Origin: Flavobacterium sp.
GTDB lineage: Bacteria > Bacteroidota > Bacteroidia > Flavobacteriales > Flavobacteriaceae
Assembly: GCA_018062725.1 (NCBI GenBank)
Contig: JAGORP010000026.1
Coordinates: forward strand, 14,558-21,859
Direction of reading: 5' to 3'
Length of the DNA: 7,302 nt
Below are positions 1-4,760 of this stretch, one piece after another. The position numbers and the translations under genes were made by a program. Within the stretch, counting starts at the first letter, position 1. Each line of letters starts with the position of its first letter. The notes beneath the pieces are model-generated. The model worked only from the letters and a program-made list of their open reading frames with translations, was not told the DNA's origin and made no database searches.

Positions 1-952
1 AGTTGGCACCGATGCCTTTGCTTTTAGCGTCAATATCGCGTAAGGTTTCCACAATCGAACTCACTTTTTTCATCGGGTAATTGCGGAGCGCGACATCGTA
101 ATCTTTGAGAAAAAACGGACTCACACCCAAAATCGGCGCGACTGTCTTCGGATTTTTATCTTTCAATCCGTGGTATTTTAACACCTTTACAAAAAAAGTA
201 AAGATCAATCCCGTGGTAAGCACCATCGGATTGTCTTTGGGATTATCGGCAAAATACTGGGCAATTTGATAGGCTTTCAGCTGATTCCGAGAACCTAACG
301 CGTTTTGTAATTCAAAGACGTTGAAGTCTTTGCTGAATCCGATATTGACTTCAATATCGTTCGGCGTAATGGTATGACCTTTCGGCAAAATGATTTGCAA
401 TTTGTTCAACTCATTACTTATTTTACTTAAATCATTCCCTAAAAACTCGACCAACATGGCATTGGCTTTGGGCTCAATCGACAATCCGCGACCTTGCAAC
501 ACGCGTGAAATCCAAGTACCAATCTGATTATCGTACATTTTTTTACTTTCAAAAACGACTCCGTTTTTACTGAGTACTTTAATCAGTTTTTTGCGTTTAT
601 CGAGTGTTTTGTATTTGTACGCAAACACCAAAACCGAAGTAGGTTGCGGTTGTTCGGCGTAACTTTCTAAATTATCAATGGTTCGTATTAAATCTTGGGC
701 TTCACGAACCACGACGACTTGCCGCTCGGCCATCATGGGATAGCGTTTGGCGTTCGACACAATGTCGTCAATCGTAGTATCGCGACCGTACATCACCATT
801 TGATTGAAACCCTTTTCGTCTTCAGTCAAAATGGAATCTTCAATGAACTCGGTAATCTTGTCAATATAATACGGTTCATCGCCCATTAAGAAATAAATAG
901 GTTTGATGTTTCCGGCTTTTATATCGTTGATGATTTTTACTACTTCGTCCAT
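1..952 (-). CDS. holA: DNA polymerase III subunit delta (HolA), C-terminus cut by window edge
   Basis: I translated this frame by hand: it is open without a stop from the ATG at 952-950 to the window edge, giving 317 residues that start MDEVVKIINDIKAGNIKPIY. The delta subunit is part of the cytoplasmic clamp loader and opens the beta sliding clamp so that it can be loaded on primed DNA. The N-terminal stretch IYFLMGDEPYYIDKI (residues 19-33) is the typical opening of the family's AAA+-like domain, which lacks a working P-loop. The middle (about 165-260, with LSKISNELNKLQ and FNVFELQNALG) matches the helical lid and collar region. Bacteroidota delta subunits are usually about 330-340 residues, so I expect only 15-25 residues to be missing. 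No Shine-Dalgarno sequence is visible before the ATG, which is usual for this phylum. It is transcribed away from the genes at 1523 onward. The family call is firm; the exact end is unseen. Confidence 0.93.
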   Translation of the reverse strand, partial: MDEVVKIINDIKAGNIKPIYFLMGDEPYYIDKITEFIEDSILTEDEKGFNQMVMYGRDTTIDDIVSNAKRYPMMAERQVVVVREAQDLIRTIDNLESYAEQPQPTSVLVFAYKYKTLDKRKKLIKVLSKNGVVFESKKMYDNQIGTWISRVLQGRGLSIEPKANAMLVEFLGNDLSKISNELNKLQIILPKGHTITPNDIEVNIGFSKDFNVFELQNALGSRNQLKAYQIAQYFADNPKDNPMVLTTGLIFTFFVKVLKYHGLKDKNPKTVAPILGVSPFFLKDYDVALRNYPMKKVSSIVETLRDIDAKSKGIGAN

Positions 953-966
953 TTGGGTGTTTGTGA

Positions 967-1014
967 TTTATAGTTTATGGTTTATGGTTTATGGTTTATG
1001 GTTTGTGGTTTGTG
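967..1014. repeat. Tandem 7-bp repeat array, unit GTTTATG / GTTTGTG
   Basis: Four exact GTTTATG units lie at 973-979, 980-986, 987-993 and 994-1000, followed by two GTTTGTG units at 1001-1007 and 1008-1014 and a degenerate remnant. The left edge, TTTATAGTTTATGG at 967-980, is also present as an exact reverse complement at 1500-1513. The array lies about 20 bp upstream of the holA start codon, within its 5' leader or promoter region. Units this short suggest slipped-strand copying; no function can be read from the sequence. Confidence 0.9.
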
Positions 1015-1033
1015 GTTGTTTTTCTAAGAACAC

Positions 1034-1067
1034 TTTGGTCTGCTAGTGCTTTCTGCGTTCTGTTCTC
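1034..1067. repeat. Degenerate heptad-periodic stretch (TGCnTTC-like)
   Basis: Read on the plus strand, this stretch divides into TTTGGTC, TGCTAG (one base short), TGCTTTC, TGCGTTC and TGTTCTC. This is a decayed 7-bp periodicity with a different unit from the array just before it. Together the two arrays fill most of the 126-bp gap between the holA start and the S23-family gene. I see no promoter, RNA gene or ORF in the gap. Confidence 0.5.
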
Positions 1068-1077
1068 ATGTCGATAG

Positions 1078-1513
1078 TTTATGGTTTATGGTTATTAAAT
1101 TTCAATCCTTTGATTTCAGTGTTGTTTAAGTATTTCATAAAAGCTCCTATTTTATTTTTTACTAATTCAATCTTAACCGATATTGTATCAAAATCATTTT
1201 GAGAAATCAATTTTTTATCCAATGATCGATATAATTGTGATTTTAATTCCCCACAAGAGCCTTTAGAATAGCTTAAAAAATTAATAAACTCTCTATTGCC
1301 ATTTCGTTCAAAACCCTCAGCAATATTATCCATTATTGAACCTGAACTTCTGTCCATCTGATCTCTAATTGAAAACCTTTTCCCTAAATTTGTTGCTTCA
1401 AATAAATATTCTATGTCACTACAAATTTCTCTTGATAAATTCCAAATTTCTAAGTCTTCAAATTTTTCTATTTTTGCCATACTAACTAAAAACTATTAAC
1501 CATAAACTATAAA
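1078..1513. repeat. Inverted-repeat-bounded segment around the S23-family gene
   Basis: The left arm at 1078-1097 and the right arm at 1494-1513 are inverted copies of each other, matching at 18 of 20 positions when one is reverse-complemented. They enclose a 436-bp segment that is almost entirely the S23-family gene: the left arm includes its stop codon, and the right arm lies 13 bp upstream of its start. A transcript of the segment could fold into a terminal stem enclosing the coding region. No transposase and no clear target-site duplication is visible. Confidence 0.65.
1079..1480 (-). CDS. Four helix bundle protein (S23 / 23S rRNA intervening-sequence protein family)
   Basis: This encodes 133 residues starting MAKIEKFEDLEIWNLSREI, complete from ATG to TAA. 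The features of the S23 family (TIGR02436 as I recall it) are plain: FEDLEIWNLSREI at 7-19, SGSIMDNIAEGFER at about 46-59, and EFINFLSYSKGSCGELKSQL at about 64-83. The rest is helical and lacks any enzyme motif. The family was first found inside intervening sequences of 23S rRNA genes in bacteria such as Leptospira and Coxiella, and is structurally related to Avd of diversity-generating retroelements. It forms a basic helical-bundle oligomer, and its cellular role is not settled. Here it is not in an rRNA gene. Its last codons (NNHKP-stop) are written by the GTTTATG-type repeat that forms the left arm of the flanking inverted repeat. Sampled 60-base blocks are about 22-30% GC against 37-53% in holA, which suggests acquisition by transfer (inference). 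Confidence 0.92.
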   Translation of the reverse strand: MAKIEKFEDLEIWNLSREICSDIEYLFEATNLGKRFSIRDQMDRSSGSIMDNIAEGFERNGNREFINFLSYSKGSCGELKSQLYRSLDKKLISQNDFDTISVKIELVKNKIGAFMKYLNNTEIKGLKFNNHKP

Positions 1514-1522
1514 CCTTTTATT

Positions 1523-1972
1523 TTGCAAAAACTCAATTTTCCTTCCTATTCGTTTCGCTTCAAAAATAGTGAAAATAAAGTTGCTATCTTTGATGAAATA
1601 AGGAAAAAATTCATCATTCTCACACCCGAAGAATGGGTGCGTCAGCATGTGGTTACGTTTTTGTTGGAAGAGAAAAAGTACCCAAAATCATACCTCAATG
1701 TGGAGAAATTAATCAAAGTCAATGCGTTAAGTAAGCGCTACGATGTTGTTGTTTTTCAGCCTAATGGCGATTTATTTCTATTGGTTGAATGCAAAGCGCC
1801 AGAAGTAAAAATTACTCAAGAAACCTTCGATCAAATTGCACGGTACAACCTGACTTTAAAAGCAGAATTCTTAATGGTAACTAACGGACTAAATCATTAC
1901 TTTTGCCAAATGGATTTTGAAAATGAAAAGTATATTTTCTTGAACCAATTACCCGATTATTCTACTAAATAA
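1523..1972 (+). CDS. Stand-alone HsdR N-terminal-like PD-(D/E)XK protein
   Basis: This encodes 149 residues starting MQKLNFPSYSFRFKNSENKV. The content matches the type I restriction enzyme R-protein N-terminal domain family (HSDR_N_2 type). The nuclease-fold core is visible: an N-terminal helix with EEWVRQ (37-41), then D74 in KRYDVVVF, the E-x-K motif at E89-C90-K91 (LVECKAP), and Q104 in FDQIARYN. The catalytic residues therefore look intact, but there is no helicase domain and no hsdM or hsdS partner nearby, so it should not be called a restriction enzyme. Its actual substrate is unknown. The start codon is TTG: the frame has a stop at 1487-1489 and no ATG before the conserved N-terminus. 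The gene ends 6 bp before the glycosyltransferase start, so the two probably share a transcript. I recall this small gene beside holA in other flavobacteria, which makes it likely to be a resident gene. Confidence 0.85.
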   Translation: MQKLNFPSYSFRFKNSENKVAIFDEIRKKFIILTPEEWVRQHVVTFLLEEKKYPKSYLNVEKLIKVNALSKRYDVVVFQPNGDLFLLVECKAPEVKITQETFDQIARYNLTLKAEFLMVTNGLNHYFCQMDFENEKYIFLNQLPDYSTK

Positions 1973-1978
1973 TTCATT

Positions 1979-2968
1979 TTGAAAAAAATAGCGGTTGTGA
2001 TTCTGAATTGGAACGGAGCGAAATTGTTAGAACAGTTTTTGCCTTCGGTGGTTGCATTTTCAGAGGAAGCTACGATTTATGTGGCCGATAATGCGTCGAC
2101 TGATGCGTCGATTACAGTAATCAAAGAACAATTCCCATCGGTACAAATCATATACAACGATTCCAATTACGGATTTGCGAAAGGTTACAATGTGGCGTTA
2201 GAACACGTTGAAGAAGAGTATTACGCCTTAGTAAATTCGGATATAGAAGTGACTAAAAATTGGCTCGCTCCTATTCTATCTATTTTTGAAACCGAACCCG
2301 AAATCGGCATCATTCAACCTAAAATCTTAGATTTTAAAAACAAAGAGTATTTTGAATATGCTGGTGCCGCAGGCGGATTTATTGATAAATATGGCTATCC
2401 GTATTGTCGAGGTCGGATTTTTGATACGTTAGAAAAAGATGTACAGCAATACGACGACGAGTGTGAGATTTTTTGGGCTTCGGGTGCGTGTTTATTCATC
2501 CGTAAAAAACTTTTTAAAAGCCTAAACGGATTTGACGCTGATTTTTTTGCCCATCAAGAAGAAATCGATTTGTGTTGGCGCGCGTTTAATTTGGGGTATC
2601 GAGCTAAGTATACTTCAAAATCGGCAGTGTATCATGTGGGCGGAGCAACCTTGAACGAGGGAAACCCGCGAAAAACCTTTTTAAATTTCCGAAATTCCTT
2701 ATTGATGTTGGTGAAGAACATTCCTGACCATCAATTGATTCCGATACTATTCATCCGACTTGTCTTGGATGGCGTGGCTGGAATTCAGTTTCTCTTAAAA
2801 GGAAAATGGAAACACTTTTGGGCTATTCTTCAAGCGCATTTTTCGTTCTATTCCTTATTTAAAAATGCCTACAAAAAAAGAGGATTGATACAAAAAGATA
2901 CGTATTATAGCGTAAAAAGCATCGTTTACGATTACTTCATTCAAAGAAAAACCACTTTTGAAAAGTGA
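1979..2968 (+). CDS. Glycosyltransferase family 2 protein (rhamnosyltransferase-like, WbbL/COG1216 type)
   Basis: This encodes 329 residues starting MKKIAVVILNWNGAKLLEQF. The GT-A fold of family 2 is clear. AVVILNWNG (5-13) opens the nucleotide-sugar site, VADNASTDAS (35-44) and NYGFAKGYNVAL (63-74) follow, and ALVNSDIEV (83-91) carries the DxD-like metal site. FWASGACLFIRKKLF (165-179) and GFDADFFAHQEEIDLCWRAFNLGYR (184-208) hold the likely catalytic ED-type acidic region. The C-terminal third (about 240-300) is hydrophobic and basic, which suggests peripheral attachment to the inner face of the cytoplasmic membrane. It would transfer a sugar from a nucleotide donor to a lipid-linked glycan or similar acceptor; the sugar cannot be told from sequence. 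The start is TTG, 6 bp after the stop of the upstream gene and in the same frame, with no ATG available. It is probably cotranscribed with that gene, although no functional link is obvious. Confidence 0.9.
   Translation: MKKIAVVILNWNGAKLLEQFLPSVVAFSEEATIYVADNASTDASITVIKEQFPSVQIIYNDSNYGFAKGYNVALEHVEEEYYALVNSDIEVTKNWLAPILSIFETEPEIGIIQPKILDFKNKEYFEYAGAAGGFIDKYGYPYCRGRIFDTLEKDVQQYDDECEIFWASGACLFIRKKLFKSLNGFDADFFAHQEEIDLCWRAFNLGYRAKYTSKSAVYHVGGATLNEGNPRKTFLNFRNSLLMLVKNIPDHQLIPILFIRLVLDGVAGIQFLLKGKWKHFWAILQAHFSFYSLFKNAYKKRGLIQKDTYYSVKSIVYDYFIQRKTTFEK
2953..2967 (+). other. Short perfect inverted repeat over the glycosyltransferase stop codon
   Basis: CACTTTTGAAAAGTG is a palindrome whose 3' end includes part of the TGA stop at 2966-2968. 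As RNA it gives a 6-bp, mostly A-U hairpin with a 3-base loop, and no uninterrupted T-run follows. It could be a weak terminator, an operator, or chance. Confidence 0.3.
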
Positions 2969-3018
2969 TTTAACATTTCTTTAGAGGTGAAAAGCAAAAC
3001 TTTTACGTTTAAATAGTG

Positions 3019-3026
3019 TAATTTTG
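3019..3026 (+). promoter_or_regulatory. Bacteroidota -7 promoter element of the OmpA lipoprotein gene
   Basis: TAATTTTG fits the Bacteroidota -7 consensus TAnnTTTG exactly and lies 23 bp before the ATG, which predicts a short leader. No good TTG is present at the matching -33 distance; the region there is only AT-rich, so the site may be weak or helped by a regulator. It supports separate transcription of the lipoprotein from the two genes upstream. Confidence 0.55.
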
Positions 3027-3049
3027 TACCACCTAATTAATATAAAAGT

Positions 3050-3889
3050 ATGAGAAAATTAATTGTAATCCTTACTGCTGTAACGCTTACTTTAACGTCT
3101 TGCGGGACTAAAAAGAAAATAGCGGAACTTGAATTGAAAAACAAAGAATGTCAAGATTTATTGAATTCTACCACGGTTAAATTGAACTTATGTTTGACTG
3201 AAAAAGAAGCGTTGTCACAACAAAACGACTTTTTAAAGAAAAACAATTCTGATTTAATCAACAATATGGGCAACATGACCACGTTGACTCAACAAGGTGC
3301 GTCTAATATTGAAAAAGCACTCGAATCGATTAAAGAAAAAGATCTTAAAATTTCGAGATTGCAAGACGCATTGACCAAAAAAGATTCGGTTACCTTGGCT
3401 TTGGTAACGAGTATTAAAAGTTCGGTGGGTGTTTCGGATCCCGACATAGAAGTAAACGTAGAAAAAGGAGTAGTTTTTATCTCTATTGCTGATAAATTGT
3501 TGTTCAAAAGCGGAAGCTACGTGGTATCGGACCGTGCCAAAGAAGTTTTGGCTAAAGTAGCTAAAATCATCAACGACAAGCCAACGTTTGAATGTATGGT
3601 CGAAGGCCATACCGATAATGTTCCGTTTACTGGAAACGCAATTTTACTAGACAACTGGGATTTGAGTGTCAAAAGAGCCACAGCAATTACTCGTGTTTTA
3701 ACACGTGATTTAAGTGTAAATCCGAAGCAAATCATCGCAGCTGGACGTGGAGAGTTTGTGCCATTAGTTGAAAACAATACGGTAGAAAACCGTTCAAAAA
3801 ATAGAAGAACTCGTATTGTGATTTTACCAAAAATCGATGAGTTCTACGAAATGATTGAAAAAGAAATGAAGAATTTATCGAAAAATTAA
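3050..3889 (+). CDS. OmpA family lipoprotein with coiled coil (peptidoglycan-binding C-terminal domain)
   Basis: This encodes 279 residues starting MRKLIVILTAVTLTLTSCGT. The first 18 residues are a lipoprotein signal peptide with lipobox LTSC, so Cys18 would be lipidated after cleavage by signal peptidase II. Residues about 22-112 are rich in K, E, L and Q with a heptad-like pattern, consistent with a periplasmic coiled-coil spacer. An OmpA/MotB-like domain follows (about 133-262). It contains DKLLFKSGSYVVSDRAKEVL (148-167), EGHTDNVPF (185-193), NWDLSVKRA (202-210) and RSKNRRTRIVI (248-258); the TDN and RSKNRRTR segments are the usual meso-diaminopimelate contacts. The protein should sit in the outer membrane and tether it to peptidoglycan. 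No beta-barrel is present, so it is not a porin-type OmpA. The short tail after 262 is charged and helical. It has its own promoter-like element and is followed by a strong terminator. Confidence 0.93.
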   Translation: MRKLIVILTAVTLTLTSCGTKKKIAELELKNKECQDLLNSTTVKLNLCLTEKEALSQQNDFLKKNNSDLINNMGNMTTLTQQGASNIEKALESIKEKDLKISRLQDALTKKDSVTLALVTSIKSSVGVSDPDIEVNVEKGVVFISIADKLLFKSGSYVVSDRAKEVLAKVAKIINDKPTFECMVEGHTDNVPFTGNAILLDNWDLSVKRATAITRVLTRDLSVNPKQIIAAGRGEFVPLVENNTVENRSKNRRTRIVILPKIDEFYEMIEKEMKNLSKN

Positions 3890-3904
3890 TTCGGATTTAA
3901 AATA

Positions 3905-3940
3905 TAAAAAACGCCTTGAGAAATTGAGGCGTTTTTTTTT
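3905..3940. terminator. Rho-independent, apparently bidirectional terminator between convergent genes
   Basis: ACGCCT at 3911-3916 pairs with AGGCGT at 3927-3932. The stem is extended by the A-run before it and the T-run after it, and nine T residues follow the GC-rich part on the plus strand. The same hairpin read on the minus strand is followed by six T residues. It starts 16 bp after the lipoprotein stop and also lies downstream of the convergent minus-strand gene ending at 4055, so it can serve both. Confidence 0.88.
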
Positions 3941-3947
3941 GTTATCT

Positions 3948-3975
3948 GTTGTCGGTTGTCGGTTGTTGATTGTCG
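3948..3975. repeat. Tandem 7-bp repeat array, unit GTTGTCG
   Basis: Four units lie in a row: GTTGTCG at 3948-3954 and 3955-3961, GTTGTTG at 3962-3968 and ATTGTCG at 3969-3975. Half-matching units flank them on both sides. The array lies just outside the terminator, in the non-coding space between two convergent genes. No function is evident. Confidence 0.85.
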
Positions 3976-4004
3976 GTTCTAATCTAAGGTATTTCTTTTA
4001 GCTT

Positions 4005-4046
4005 TATTCTATTTTCTATTTTCTATTCTCTATTTTCTATTCTCTA
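4005..4046. repeat. Tandem 7-bp repeat array, unit TTTTCTA / TTCTCTA
   Basis: Six consecutive heptamers are visible: TATTCTA, TTTTCTA, TTTTCTA, TTCTCTA, TTTTCTA and TTCTCTA, with a decayed partial unit after them. The array stops 8 bp before the end of the minus-strand gene at 4055. It has the same period as the arrays at 973 and 3948 but an unrelated unit. On the minus strand it would be purine-rich transcribed sequence just beyond the stop codon. Confidence 0.88.
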
Positions 4047-4054
4047 TTCTTTTC

Positions 4055-4675
4055 CTAAATAATATCAACATCACCCTTACCTTCCCGAATTACTTCAGGT
4101 TCTGGTCCGGATAAATCAATAATCGTAGACGGAATATTATCCCCATAACCACCGTCAATAACTAAATCGACTAGATTTTGCCATTTTTCAAAAATCAATT
4201 CAGGATCGGTTGAATATTCTAACACCTCATCTTCATCGTGGATGGAAGTCGACACAATGGGATTGCCCAACATTTTCACAATTTCGATGGTTATGTTGTT
4301 ATCGGGCACCCGAATTCCGACGGTTTTTTTCTTTCTAAATTCTTTGGGTAAATCGTTGTTTCCGGGCAGAATGAACGTGTACGGTCCGGGTAACGCACGT
4401 TTTAAAATCTTAAACGTCGACGTATTGATTTGTTTGACATAATCGGACAAATTACTCAAATCGCTGCAAATAAAAGAAAAGTTGGCTTTTTCTAATTTGA
4501 TTCCTTTGATTTTAGCAATGCGTTCCAACGCTTTGGTATTGGTGATGTCGCAACCCAATCCGTATACCGTATCGGTAGGATAAATGATTAATCCGCCGTC
4601 ACGCAAGACGCTCACCACTTTTTTAATGGCGGCTTCGTTGGGATTGTCTTCGTATATTTTGATGAATTGACTCAT
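4055..4675 (-). CDS. Sua5/YciO/YrdC family protein, YciO-like (annotated as L-threonylcarbamoyladenylate synthase)
   Basis: This encodes 206 residues starting MSQFIKIYEDNPNEAAIKKV and ending in TAG. The family synthesises threonylcarbamoyl-AMP from threonine, bicarbonate and ATP, the precursor for the t6A37 modification of tRNAs. The YrdC-domain signature PTDTVYGLGCDI is at 33-44. Later segments are LPGPYTFILPG (95-105), VGIRVPDN (119-126), NPIVSTSIHDE (138-148), DLVIDGGYGDN (170-180) and STIIDLSG (183-190). From memory, its length, MSQF start, SFICSDL stretch and VIREGKGDV end resemble E. coli YciO more than TsaC/Sua5. The usual K-x-R...PL substrate motif is replaced by KIKGIKLEKANFSF (56-69). 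YciO is weaker or different from TsaC in some tests, so the activity is uncertain. An in-frame ATG exists 20 codons upstream at 4735-4733, but that extension is encoded by repeat DNA and I reject it. The gene lies 85 bp downstream of uvrD on the same strand. Confidence 0.88.
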   Translation of the reverse strand: MSQFIKIYEDNPNEAAIKKVVSVLRDGGLIIYPTDTVYGLGCDITNTKALERIAKIKGIKLEKANFSFICSDLSNLSDYVKQINTSTFKILKRALPGPYTFILPGNNDLPKEFRKKKTVGIRVPDNNITIEIVKMLGNPIVSTSIHDEDEVLEYSTDPELIFEKWQNLVDLVIDGGYGDNIPSTIIDLSGPEPEVIREGKGDVDII

Positions 4676-4680
4676 TTTAT

Positions 4681-4737
4681 AATTTGAAAATGTGTCAATT
4701 TGAAAATGTGTCAATGAGATTGCTACTTGACACATTT
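4681..4737. repeat. 16-bp tandem duplication plus 11-bp inverted repeat in the uvrD to yciO-like gap
   Basis: AATTTGAAAATGTGTC occurs twice without mismatch at 4681-4696 and 4697-4712. AAATGTGTCAA at 4704-4714 is the exact inverse of TTGACACATTT at 4727-4737, which gives an 11-bp stem with a 12-base loop. The same arm also occurs in the first copy at 4688-4698, so two alternative hairpins are possible in the minus-strand transcript. No T-run follows, so it does not look like a standard terminator. On the minus strand each copy contains TTGACA, which might also serve as a -33 element for the gene starting at 4675 (speculative). Confidence 0.75.
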
Positions 4738-4760
4738 GCTAATTGACTAATTAATTTTTC

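Noticed and set aside
695..889. Plus-strand 64-residue ORF
   Set aside because: It lies wholly inside holA on the other strand and has a composition typical of a shadow frame.
967..1014. CRISPR-like array
   Set aside because: Units are 7 bp and directly adjacent, with no spacers and no cas genes nearby.
1079..1480. Diversity-generating retroelement accessory gene (Avd)
   Set aside because: The protein belongs to the related S23 group, and no reverse transcriptase, template repeat or variable repeat is visible in the window.
1523..1972. Type I restriction system
   Set aside because: Only the N-terminal nuclease-like domain is present; no helicase part, hsdM or hsdS occurs in the window.
3254..3777. 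Minus-strand ORFs of 72-118 residues under the OmpA lipoprotein gene
   Set aside because: They overlap each other and a well-supported coding frame, and none resembles a known family.
4676..4735. Twenty-residue N-terminal extension of the YciO-like protein from an upstream ATG
   Set aside because: It is encoded by the tandem and inverted repeat DNA, and family members start at the MSQF methionine.
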